Shown: piece after piece, positions 1-6,436 of the stretch
Layout: every line of letters begins with the position of its first letter
Numbering within the stretch: position 1 is the stretch's first letter
DNA from: Deltaproteobacteria bacterium
GTDB taxonomy: Bacteria; Desulfobacterota; Binatia; UBA9968
Length of the DNA stretch: 8,207 nt
Direction: 5' to 3'
Assembly (NCBI GenBank): GCA_005878685.1
Contig: VBLN01000202.1
Span: 369 to 8,575, forward strand
Notes under the pieces: model-generated
The model's database searches: none
What the model was told of the DNA's origin: nothing
What the model saw: the letters and a program-made list of their open reading frames with translations, nothing else
Program-made: the position numbers and the translations under genes

Positions 1-39
1 TATTTATCATCAATAGAGCCAGCAAATAAAACCGGCCAC

Positions 40-45
40 AGGAGA
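40..45 (+). promoter_or_regulatory. Shine-Dalgarno of the first methyltransferase
   Basis: AGGAGA lies 6 nt upstream of the ATG at 52 and fixes that start. Confidence 0.7.
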
Positions 46-51
46 TAACGA

Positions 52-648
52 ATGGCGAAGATACGAGACCCTCTGGGCCATCACGATTGGAATTCTCCAG
101 ACTACGTTTCCGATTGGGCGGAGCGCCAGGACGAGAGGGAGCGGGATCGGCAGGAGCCGTTTCGCTTGATGGCGGAAACCATACCCTACGACAAAAAAGC
201 CGCAATGAAGATCTTAGATTTGGGGGCGGGGTATGGGGCATTAACCCAGTTCCTGCTACAGCATTTTTCTAACGCCACCGCCGTATGTCAGGATGGCTCG
301 GAGGAGATGGCCAAACTGGGCGGTGAGCGCATGGACGACCTCAAAGGACGCTTTAGTTATATCCTTTGTGACTTTAGCAAGCAGGGATGGAGCCGGAAGC
401 TGAAGGGGCCTTTCGAGGCAATCGTATCCTCGATAGCGATTCACAATGTGCGCACACCCGACATCATCCAGAGGATGTACAAGGAGCTTTTTCCCATGGT
501 GAAGCCCGGAGGCTGCTTCCTGAATTTCGATCGGACGTCTCCCCCATTAGAAGACCAGATGGAGTGGTTAAAAGACGCCGGATTCAAGGAGGTGAAATGT
601 TTCTGGAAAGGCGGCAGCAGAGCGCTCTTTGGAGGATTTAGAAAGTAG
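52..648 (+). CDS. Class I SAM-dependent methyltransferase (small, Methyltransf_25/11-like)
   Basis: The 198-residue protein has a Rossmann-type methyltransferase fold that would bind S-adenosylmethionine in the cytoplasm. Visible are motif I ILDLGAGYGALT (about residues 54-65), an acidic motif II region ending in D81, CDF around 106-108 (motif III region) and the post-IV stretch VKPGGCFLNFD (150-160). The C-terminus, DAGFKEVKCFWK..ALFGGFRK, resembles the last two strands of many bacterial methyltransferases. The ATG at 52 is preceded by AGGAGA at 40-45 with 6-nt spacing, a good ribosome binding site. As I remember relatives, they usually carry a helical lid of about 40 residues between the PGG strand and the (A/P)LE(D/E)Q helix; here the two are nearly adjacent, so the substrate lid may be missing. 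The acceptor is unknown. It stands alone and converges with the binding-protein gene that ends at 678, so its context does not help. Confidence 0.85.
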   Translation: MAKIRDPLGHHDWNSPDYVSDWAERQDERERDRQEPFRLMAETIPYDKKAAMKILDLGAGYGALTQFLLQHFSNATAVCQDGSEEMAKLGGERMDDLKGRFSYILCDFSKQGWSRKLKGPFEAIVSSIAIHNVRTPDIIQRMYKELFPMVKPGGCFLNFDRTSPPLEDQMEWLKDAGFKEVKCFWKGGSRALFGGFRK

Positions 649-677
649 GGAGACCGGCAGGTACAACTTTCCGCATT

Positions 678-1673
678 TTACGGATATCTCTTCGCCATCT
701 CGGAGAAAAAACCTTCTTTCTCTAACTCTTGGAGGAAACTCAAGTCCACGAACTGCTCCGGCTTTGCGCTCTTTGCTTGAGGAAATTGCGGAGAGAATTC
801 ATCGAGCAGGAATTGAATTCCCTTGAGGGTGGGATAGGGTTTTTTGGCGACTCTCTTGACGAACCACCCGAGGGTCGCGTCGAGGACATCGGCATCGGTC
901 GTGCGCAAGTATCTGACGATAATCTTTTTGCTCTCCTCTCTGTTGTGGTTGATGTAGTAGATCGCCTCGACGTACCCTTTGAGCGCGGCCTTGACCATAT
1001 CCCGGCGGCTCTTGATAAAAGAGCGCGTCGTGGCAAAACCGTTCCCTTGTACTTCAATGCCAAGGTCCATGATATCGTAAACCTCAACGAAGCCCTGTTT
1101 TCTGGCTCGCGGAAGCTCCGACGGGGTAAGCAGCGTCGCGTCGATCCTACCGGCGTCCAGCGCGGCCAATCGCTCGATCGTGGCGCCGGCCACGACTATG
1201 GCCACGTCTTTATTGGGTTCGAGATTCAATCGGCGGAGTAAAATGAGCGCCGCATTATGCGACGCCGAACCGAAACCGCTAACGCCCAGGCTCTTACCTT
1301 TAAGCTGTTCCATTTTGGCGAGTCCGGGCCGCGCAACAACCGAATAGGCGTAAGCGTTTTCTGAAGAAGCGATCAGCACAAGATCGTGCCCTTGGAGCCC
1401 GGCCTGCACCACGGTGCCGATATTGACGATCGGCGGATCGCCGGCAACGAGCGCCTGAGTTGCCAACTGGCCTCCTCTGAAAAAGACCAACTCCGCGTCC
1501 AGGCCGTATTTTTTAAACAACCCCGCCTCTTTGCCCACCCAAATGTGGATCTGATTATAGGCGATGGCAGGATAACCAATCTTGATCTTCTTCGGTTCTT
1601 GGCCGGCAGCGGGCAAAGCAAACAGCATAAGCCATGCTCCGATGCCAACCAAGATGCGGCAAGTTCCTCTCAC
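678..1673 (-). CDS. NMT1/SsuA-like ABC transporter substrate-binding protein
   Basis: This 331-residue protein is a periplasmic type II solute-binding protein of the nitrate/sulfonate/taurine/thiamine-precursor group. An N-terminal signal peptide is visible (basic start, hydrophobic ILVGIGAWLMLFALPAAG at about residues 7-24, cleavage plausible before QEPKK). The mature part starts with the typical strand KIKIGYPA, followed by WVGKEAGLFKKYGLDAELVFF (45-65), a GGQLATQALVAGDPPIVNIG segment (67-86), the hinge phrase LKGKSLGVSGFGSASH and the ALDAGRIDAT block (171-180). The length is normal. The start is the GTG at 1673, with AGGG at 1681-1684 spaced 7 nt; a stop at 1686-1688 prevents a longer start. 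No permease or ATPase gene is in the window, so it is an orphan receptor here. It is probably co-transcribed with the small membrane protein 35 bp upstream. The ligand cannot be deduced; aromatic, sulfonated or thiamine-like compounds are family possibilities only. Confidence 0.88.
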   Translation of the reverse strand: MRGTCRILVGIGAWLMLFALPAAGQEPKKIKIGYPAIAYNQIHIWVGKEAGLFKKYGLDAELVFFRGGQLATQALVAGDPPIVNIGTVVQAGLQGHDLVLIASSENAYAYSVVARPGLAKMEQLKGKSLGVSGFGSASHNAALILLRRLNLEPNKDVAIVVAGATIERLAALDAGRIDATLLTPSELPRARKQGFVEVYDIMDLGIEVQGNGFATTRSFIKSRRDMVKAALKGYVEAIYYINHNREESKKIIVRYLRTTDADVLDATLGWFVKRVAKKPYPTLKGIQFLLDEFSPQFPQAKSAKPEQFVDLSFLQELEKEGFFSEMAKRYP

Positions 1674-1708
1674 GAAAGCGCCCTGTTAAGCTTTCTAACC
1701 TTGTCGAT

Positions 1709-1978
1709 TTAACGGCTCTTCTTTGTGAACTTGTCCAATTCCGCTTGCAGCTCGGCTTTTTCTTTTTCTAGATTGAGCTTCTCGTTGGTCACCCTGCCGA
1801 GATTACCTTCCAGGTCGCCGGTCTTTTTCTTAAAGTCATTGATTTGTGACTGCATGGCGCTCAGCTCTTTTTCTATCTCGGGCAGCCTAGTTGCTCTGGG
1901 ACCCCAAATTCCATAGCCGATCAGGATGCCGACGACCAAAGCCCCAACCGCAATGGCAACCCAATAGGAGTTTTTCAT
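1709..1978 (-). CDS. Small membrane-anchored coiled-coil protein, unknown function
   Basis: I do not recognise a named family. The 89-residue protein has one N-terminal membrane segment (WVAIAVGALVVGILIGYGIW, about residues 6-25, after Lys3) and then a nearly continuous charged helix (about 35-89) rich in E, K, L and Q with heptad-like spacing, as in a coiled coil. With Lys on the N-terminal side, the coiled coil may face the periplasm or the cytoplasm; I cannot decide. The ATG at 1978 has a strong Shine-Dalgarno GGAGG (1985-1989 on the minus strand) with 6-nt spacing, so it is very likely translated. It sits 67 bp after the dehydrogenase gene and 35 bp before the binding-protein gene, all on the minus strand, which suggests one operon. 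A structural or scaffolding role is a guess. Confidence 0.75.
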   Translation of the reverse strand: MKNSYWVAIAVGALVVGILIGYGIWGPRATRLPEIEKELSAMQSQINDFKKKTGDLEGNLGRVTNEKLNLEKEKAELQAELDKFTKKSR

Positions 1979-1984
1979 TCCGAG

Positions 1985-1989
1985 CCTCC
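1985..1989 (-). promoter_or_regulatory. Shine-Dalgarno of the small coiled-coil membrane protein
   Basis: GGAGG on the minus strand, 6 nt before the ATG at 1978. This supports a small gene that has little family evidence. Confidence 0.65.
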
Positions 1990-2045
1990 GCAGTAGTTTG
2001 AGGTCTGATAAATTAGCGCACTTTTATAGGAAAACTGATGCCTCG

Positions 2046-2776
2046 TCAATTCTTATTCTTGAGCCAATCGCGCGCGTCGAATGATTTCCCGGTCTCCGCC
2101 TGGGATTCTGGCGAGGCCAGATATACGAACACTCCGGTAATCTCTTCCGGCGCCGGAAGAATCATCGGGTCTTCCTCTGGATAAGCCTGAGCCCGCATCT
2201 CTGTCCTTGTCCCACCAGGATTTACGGTATTGACCCGAATGTGATAGTCCCTCATCTCGTCCGCCAGGACCTGCGTCAACCCCTCCACGCCAAATTTGGC
2301 CGCAGCATACGCTCCCCAGCGGGATTTCCCTACCCGCCCAACTCCGGAGGAGACGTTGATGATGGAACCTGTCCTCTGCGGCATCATGACTCCGAGAACC
2401 TCTTTCGTCACCATGAACACCGCAGTGAGATTCGCCTTGAGCACCTCTTCCCAAGAAGACAAAGGATAGTCAACCAAGAACTCGCGCGGACCCAGGATGC
2501 CCGCGTTATTCACCAGCACGTGGATCGTGCCGTACACACGGCAAACTTCTGCAACGAGGCGCTTGACCTCTCTCACTTTGACGATATCGGCTCTGCGGCC
2601 GCTGATTTCACTTCCACTGACGCGAATCGCCGCGACTGTTGTCTCGAGAGCCGCCTCGTTTCGCCCGCAGATGAATACTTTTGCTCCCTCTCGTATATAA
2701 GCCGCCGCGATCGCCCTCCCGATGCCGCGCGGCTGCCGCCTGTAATGAGAGCCACTTTGCCGTCCAGCCTGCCCAT
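2046..2776 (-). pseudogene. Short-chain dehydrogenase/reductase (SDR), frameshifted near its N-terminus
   Basis: The gene starts at the ATG at 2776 (MGRLDGKVALITGGSR) and ends at 2046, but the frame changes at about 2725-2732. The minus strand reads AGC CGC GCG GCA TCG, where removal of one GC gives AGC CGC GGC ATC GGG, i.e. the canonical TGGSRGIG nucleotide-binding motif. With that repair the protein is 242 residues, a normal classical SDR: TGxxxGIG at 12-19, NNAG at 89-92, catalytic Ser at about 142-143 (INVSS), and Tyr156 and Lys160 in YAAAK. The family uses NAD(P)(H) to oxidise or reduce alcohols, ketones or oxoacyl groups in the cytosol; the substrate is unknown. As written, translation from 2776 goes out of frame and stops at 2573, losing the catalytic residues. 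Translation from an internal GTG at 2576 would lack the cofactor site. This is either a real lesion or a dinucleotide-repeat sequencing error. Confidence 0.85.
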
Positions 2777-2846
2777 GGTCCCCGTTTCTCCGCCGAACTC
2801 TTTCTAGATAACACTACGGAATCATTTTTTGAAAGGCTCATCATCC

Positions 2847-2876
2847 TTGCAAAGAAATTTTGAATCGAGGTATAAG
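2847..2876 (+). promoter_or_regulatory. Possible sigma70-type promoter for the CmoA-ICMT-CPBP cassette
   Basis: TTGCAA (2847-2852, 4 of 6 matches to TTGACA) and TATAAG (2871-2876, 5 of 6 matches to TATAAT) are separated by 18 bp. This lies in the divergent intergenic region between the SDR (minus) and the CmoA-like gene (plus). A transcript starting near 2883 would leave a leader of about 50 nt before the strong ribosome binding site at 2918-2924. Inferred by eye only. Confidence 0.4.
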
Positions 2877-2917
2877 ATGAGTCTGTCCTGCGGTCAGGCT
2901 ACCAAATCAATCAAGAC

Positions 2918-2924
2918 AGGGGAG
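2918..2924 (+). promoter_or_regulatory. Shine-Dalgarno deciding the start of the CmoA-like gene
   Basis: AGGGGAG lies 9 nt before the ATG at 2934. A rival start at 2877 has GAGG at 2867-2870 (6-nt spacing) but would overlap the likely -10 box and add 19 residues with no counterpart in E. coli CmoA. Confidence 0.6.
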
Positions 2925-2933
2925 TTTTTCACC

Positions 2934-3659
2934 ATGGCCAAAGACAGAATTTTTGCAAAAAAGCGGAGCATGGCGAAAGATTTTGACTTCGGGGCCGATA
3001 CGGCATCCGTCTTCGATGACATGCTCCCTCGGTCGGTCCCCTTTTATATCGAGATCCAGCGGATGATTGGAGAAATCGTCTCAGACTTCGTGGTGGAAGG
3101 AACCAACGTCTATGATCTCGGTTGTTCCACGTGCAATACGTTCATCGTCCTGGATAAACTGCTACCCAAAGGGGTGCGTTTCATTGGCATGGACTTTTCC
3201 CAGGAGATGTTGCAGCGGGGACGCGAAAAACTCGCACAATACAAGGTTACGCGCGACTTTGATTTGGTTCTGGCCGACCTCAATGATGGCGCTCAGCTGA
3301 AAAACGCTTCCGCCGTGATTATTAACCTGACGCTACAGTTCGTGCGCCCATTGCGCCGGCCGCCGCTGATCAAGAGTATCGCCAACGGAATGAATAAAGG
3401 GGGCTGCCTGGTGGTCGTGGAGAAAGTCATTACCAAGGATCCCACCTTGAACCGTCTGTTCATCAAATACTACTACGCGTTCAAGCAGCGCAATGGGTAC
3501 AGCGACCTCGAAATCGCCCAGAAACGGGAGGCGTTGGAAAATATCCTCGTTCCGTATCAGGTCAGAGAAAATATGGAGATGTTCCTGGGGAACGGCTTCA
3601 GCGAGGTCGATGTGTTTTTCAAGTGGTATAACTTCTGCGGCCTCGTCGCCATCAAATAA
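2934..3659 (+). CDS. CmoA-like carboxy-S-adenosyl-L-methionine synthase homologue
   Basis: The 241-residue protein follows E. coli CmoA (247 residues) nearly end to end. CmoA makes carboxy-SAM from SAM and prephenate for CmoB-dependent cmo5U34 modification of tRNA. Shared phrases: FDFGADTASVFDDMLPRSVP (17-36), motif I VYDLGCS (59-65), the acidic D87 in IGMDFS, LADLND (113-118), NLTLQF (131-136), EK at 163-164, KQRNGYSDLEIAQKR (184-198) and GLVAIK at the C-terminus. The Arg of QKR (198) aligns with E. coli Arg199, which as I recall contacts the carboxylate of carboxy-SAM. One oddity is in motif I: after DLGCS the E. coli protein has LG, here TC, so a conserved loop glycine is replaced by Cys67. 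No CmoB gene is in the window. It starts a plus-strand run with ICMT-type and CPBP genes, so a role other than tRNA modification is possible. Confidence 0.8.
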   Translation: MAKDRIFAKKRSMAKDFDFGADTASVFDDMLPRSVPFYIEIQRMIGEIVSDFVVEGTNVYDLGCSTCNTFIVLDKLLPKGVRFIGMDFSQEMLQRGREKLAQYKVTRDFDLVLADLNDGAQLKNASAVIINLTLQFVRPLRRPPLIKSIANGMNKGGCLVVVEKVITKDPTLNRLFIKYYYAFKQRNGYSDLEIAQKREALENILVPYQVRENMEMFLGNGFSEVDVFFKWYNFCGLVAIK

Positions 3660-3686
3660 CGTCCGACTCGAATCTCTATTATTCAA

Positions 3687-4502
3687 ATGACAGGTATTCT
3701 GGCAGCTGTGTGCTCGTGGAACATCGCGGTGGGAAACTTCTTTTTTCGCTACCGCAACGCCCTTTTTCCTGTCCTATTCCTGCTGACGGCTCTGACGCTG
3801 CGTCCTAAGGTCCTTTTTGCCAGCCCGGCGCTTCAGCGTCTCATCATCACCCTGGGTCTGATGGCTGCCGTGCTCGGAGAGTCGCTCCGGCTCATGACGA
3901 TCGGGTGGGAATATATTCACCGCGGAGGCAAGGACGGAAAAGTCTATGCCCATCGCCTCGTCAAGGGCGGAATGTACGGCATCACGCGCAATCCGATGTA
4001 CGTTGCCAATGCTTCGATTGCGATCGGAATGACGCTCGCGACCAGCTCTCCGGTTGCCTATGCTCTTATCATTCCGTTCTTTTTATTTATTTATCAGGCG
4101 ATCATTGCAGCGGAGGAAAATTTCCTGCGCAATAAATTTGGGGCGGAATACGAGGCTTATTGCGCCAAAGTGAACCGCTTCATACCGTCGCTACGTCTCA
4201 TCAATGAATCCTTTTCCGGCATGCGCTACGATTGGAGGCTCGCGCTGAGACATGATCTCGGCACGATTACGGGGCTTGCCATCGGCTTTACCGTGCTTCC
4301 TCTCTGGCACACTTACTTCTTGAAGGGACCAGGCGCAGCTCGGATCGCCGCGATGAAGGCGCTGGTGATATGTTCCCTGATCGGTCTCCTCTACGCGCTC
4401 CTGTTGTACCTCAAGAAGCGCAGGCTGCTGTTTTTTGCTTCTGTCGACCGCCCCGGAGCCAAGACCAAACTACGACGGGAGCCGGAAGTCCCTGAGGCTT
4501 AA
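3687..4502 (+). CDS. ICMT/PEMT-family integral membrane methyltransferase with C-terminal extension
   Basis: This 271-residue polytopic protein has the C-terminal core of the isoprenylcysteine carboxyl methyltransferase / phospholipid N-methyltransferase group, SAM-dependent enzymes that methylate membrane-embedded acceptors. Visible are the SAM-site phrase GGMYGITRNPMYVANA (94-109, with RNPMY in place of the usual RHPxY), a hydrophobic hairpin (about 118-140) and EENFLRNKFGAEYEAYCAKVNRFIP (143-167), the classic E..L...FG.EY..Y...V.R.IP signature. Hydrophobic segments also occur at about 22-38 and 51-66. After the core there is an extra stretch of about 100 residues with two more likely membrane segments (roughly 190-206 and 220-242), longer than usual. 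The ATG at 3687 has no clear Shine-Dalgarno; it lies 27 bp after the CmoA-like gene, so coupled translation is likely. The acceptor is unknown: a lipid, a prenyl-like compound or a protein C-terminus are possible. Confidence 0.85.
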   Translation: MTGILAAVCSWNIAVGNFFFRYRNALFPVLFLLTALTLRPKVLFASPALQRLIITLGLMAAVLGESLRLMTIGWEYIHRGGKDGKVYAHRLVKGGMYGITRNPMYVANASIAIGMTLATSSPVAYALIIPFFLFIYQAIIAAEENFLRNKFGAEYEAYCAKVNRFIPSLRLINESFSGMRYDWRLALRHDLGTITGLAIGFTVLPLWHTYFLKGPGAARIAAMKALVICSLIGLLYALLLYLKKRRLLFFASVDRPGAKTKLRREPEVPEA

Positions 4503-4521
4503 CTTTTCCTATCCCCCTTGA

Positions 4522-5391
4522 ATGAAAAGCTATAAGAGAATTCTCATCCTCTTATTGGCTGCGCTTTTTCTCACGAGCCTGTTAAGTCCCTGGATCACGG
4601 CGCTGTGGGACTTCATCATCGGGACGCTGCCGAAAGGGGAAAACTACCGTTACCTCTTCTCCCGGATCTTTAACCGCCTGTTCATGATTTCGACAACTCT
4701 TGCCTACGGCTTCGGCCCCTTGCGCGACGGCTATCGCAACCTAATTGCAGGCTTCTCCCTGGCGGCAGCGTCAATGATCGCGCTTGTCATCGCCATGGTT
4801 GCGGCAGACATTTTCACCCCCTATCTCCGTCTCTCTCCTTCCGTGGCCCTGGAACGATCCGTGAGCGCGCTTTTGACCGCCTTCACCGTCGGCTTTCTTG
4901 AGGAGCTATTCTTCCGCGCCATACTCTTTAGAGGACTCCTCGAAGACTTGAAATTGCTCGGAGCCCTCTTCGTTACAAACCTCTTCTATGCAGCTATTCA
5001 CTTCATCAGACCAGCGGAAAAAGTCGCCACGCAAGGCATCGACGCCGCCGCAGGCATCCACCACGTCTTTTACTCTTTCGAGCCGTTCCTTGATTTCCCG
5101 ACTCTCTTCCCCGGCCTCCTCGGCCTCTTCCTCATCGGATTAGTCCTGAGTTACGCGTTTCTACGAACCAAATCTCTTTACCTGTCCATTGGCCTTCATG
5201 CAGGATGGATCTTCGGAATTAAGACTGTCCGGGTTTATGGAGATTATAGAAGGGAAGACTTAGGCTGGCTCTTCGGTTCATCCGACCCTAAACTTGTCAG
5301 CGGAGTTGCCGGCTGGATCGGCATCGTTGCAGTAGGTGTCGTCATTCACTTCATGACGCGCAAGCGAGAGAAACTGAAGACGAGAGAATAG
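4522..5391 (+). CDS. CPBP-family intramembrane metalloprotease (Rce1/CAAX protease-like)
   Basis: The 289-residue multi-pass membrane protein belongs to the CPBP (Abi/Rce1) group, glutamate-dependent intramembrane proteases related to the eukaryotic CaaX protease. The EExxxR motif is E127-E128-L-F-F-R132, the second motif is Y156-A-A-I-H160 (aromatic-xxx-His) and the third is L-H226-A-G-W-I. In many members the third motif is HxxxN; here the Asn position is Ile230. Hydrophobic segments are at about 7-30, 50-65, 74-97, 113-140, 146-162, 195-215 and 262-278. An unusual hydrophilic loop of about 30 residues (163-192) separates motifs 2 and 3. The ATG at 4522 follows the ICMT-like gene by 19 bp without a clear ribosome binding site, consistent with coupling. 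Substrate unknown; family roles include protein C-terminal processing, bacteriocin self-immunity and anti-sigma cleavage. Confidence 0.87.
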   Translation: MKSYKRILILLLAALFLTSLLSPWITALWDFIIGTLPKGENYRYLFSRIFNRLFMISTTLAYGFGPLRDGYRNLIAGFSLAAASMIALVIAMVAADIFTPYLRLSPSVALERSVSALLTAFTVGFLEELFFRAILFRGLLEDLKLLGALFVTNLFYAAIHFIRPAEKVATQGIDAAAGIHHVFYSFEPFLDFPTLFPGLLGLFLIGLVLSYAFLRTKSLYLSIGLHAGWIFGIKTVRVYGDYRREDLGWLFGSSDPKLVSGVAGWIGIVAVGVVIHFMTRKREKLKTRE

Positions 5392-5402
5392 AGAGGGATT
5401 CG

Positions 5403-6436
5403 TTATCTGTAACGCAGACGTAGAGCTGCATTAATCACCTTGTCCGCCCGGTACAGCACCGACTGCGGAATCGTGAGGCCGATCTGCTTGGCGGCTTTAA
5501 GGTTGATCACCAACTCGAATTTGGTCGGCTGCTGTACAGGCAGGTCAGCGGGCTTCGTGCCTTTCAGAATTTTGTCGACGTAGACGGCGGCGCGCCGATA
5601 TAGGTCATCAAGACTCGCCCCATAGCACATAAGGCCGCCGGACTCGACGAATTGGCTAAATTCATATATCGCTGGCAGACGGTTCTTTCCCGCAAGGTCT
5701 GCAATCGCTACTCGGTGAAGCTGTAAACGGGATCCCCCAACGCGAGAATGCCACCGGCACCTTGTGCTGTGTTGAATACGGTTTCGAAATCTTCGGGGCC
5801 GCGAGCCTCCAGCGATTGCACTTGGACCCCCAATGCTCGGGCTGCAGCCCGCGTTTGTTCGAGGTGAAGTGGATGGCTCGGATTGGCCGGATTCCAGAGG
5901 ACTGCTGCACGAGATAACGCGGGAACAACCTCCTTGAGGAGCTCTAACCGCTTCCCGGCGGCGTCGGGACCAAGGAGACTCAGTCCCGTGACGTTCCCGC
6001 CGGGCCGCGCCAGGCTGGCAACGAGCCCGACGGCGACCGGATCGCCAATATTCGTCATGACGATCGGGATCGTCGTGGTCGCCCGCTTGGCGGCCGATGC
6101 CGCAGGCGTCCCGCCTGCTGCCACCAGGATGTCAACCTTGAAACGCACCAGTTCCGCGGCAAGCTCGGGCAGTCGATCGATTTTCCCGTCTGCGTAGCGG
6201 TACTCAACGACGATGCTGCTACCCTCAACGTAGCCGAGCTCACGCAACCCGTGGCGGAATGCCTCGTCGGTGCCACTGGGCGAGGTGCTCGCCAGGTAAC
6301 CTATCCGTGGAACTTTTTTTGGCTGCTGCGCTTCGGCGGAAAAGCTAAGGGCCGATAGCATAGCGCAAACCACAAGGCGAAACAGTTTGTGGTTTTTACT
6401 ATTGCCTGCTGCCTGTTGCCTACCGCCTTCTCTCAC
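5403..6436 (-). pseudogene. ABC_sub_bind-type (COG2984) substrate-binding protein, frameshifted (downstream paralogue)
   Basis: The reading frame from GTG 6436 gives a signal peptide (KNHKLFRLVVCAMLSALSFSAEA, cleavage before QQPKK) and the N-terminal domain: RIGYL, FRHGLRELGYVEG, YRYADGKIDRLPELAAELV, TTIPIVMTNIGDPVAVGL and LARPGGNVTGLS. It ends at a stop at 5708-5710 after GDPVYSFTE. The C-terminal lobe continues in another frame from about 5714 to 5403: RVAIADLAGKNRLPAIYEF, GGLMCYGA, YVDKILKGTKPADLPVQQ and GLTIPQSVLYRADKVI. Adding one C to the CC at 5714-5715 joins both parts into a protein of about 344 residues. Members are lipoprotein-like or periplasmic receptors of orphan ABC systems; their ligands are mostly unknown. 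The GTG overlaps the stop of the upstream paralogue (GTGA) and has AAGGT (minus strand) 6 nt before it. The C-terminus is about nine residues longer than the paralogue's. Confidence 0.85.
6403..6430 (+). repeat. Degenerate tandem heptamer, four copies
   Basis: The plus strand reads TGCCTGC, TGCCTGT, TGCCTAC, CGCCTTC in direct succession. It overlaps the first codons of the downstream binding-protein gene (residues 3-12, RQQAAGN region), upstream of its signal peptide. This stretch is not part of the family's conserved sequence and looks like intergenic repeat DNA captured as coding sequence. Confidence 0.6.

Noticed and set aside
729..1241. A 170-codon plus-strand open frame
   Set aside because: It is antisense to the NMT1-like binding protein, has no family resemblance, and the minus-strand gene is clear.
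2241..2807. A 188-codon plus-strand open frame
   Set aside because: It is antisense to the SDR gene, whose repaired frame contains all family motifs.
2877..2933. Earlier ATG at 2877 as the start of the CmoA-like gene
   Set aside because: It would overlap the likely -10 element and add residues unlike CmoA. The ATG at 2934 has a stronger Shine-Dalgarno and gives the family length.
5401..5414. Inverted repeat CGTTA-TCTG-TAACG between the convergent protease and binding-protein genes
   Set aside because: The stem is only 5 bp, with no T-run, and it overlaps the end of the coding sequence. Too weak to call a terminator.
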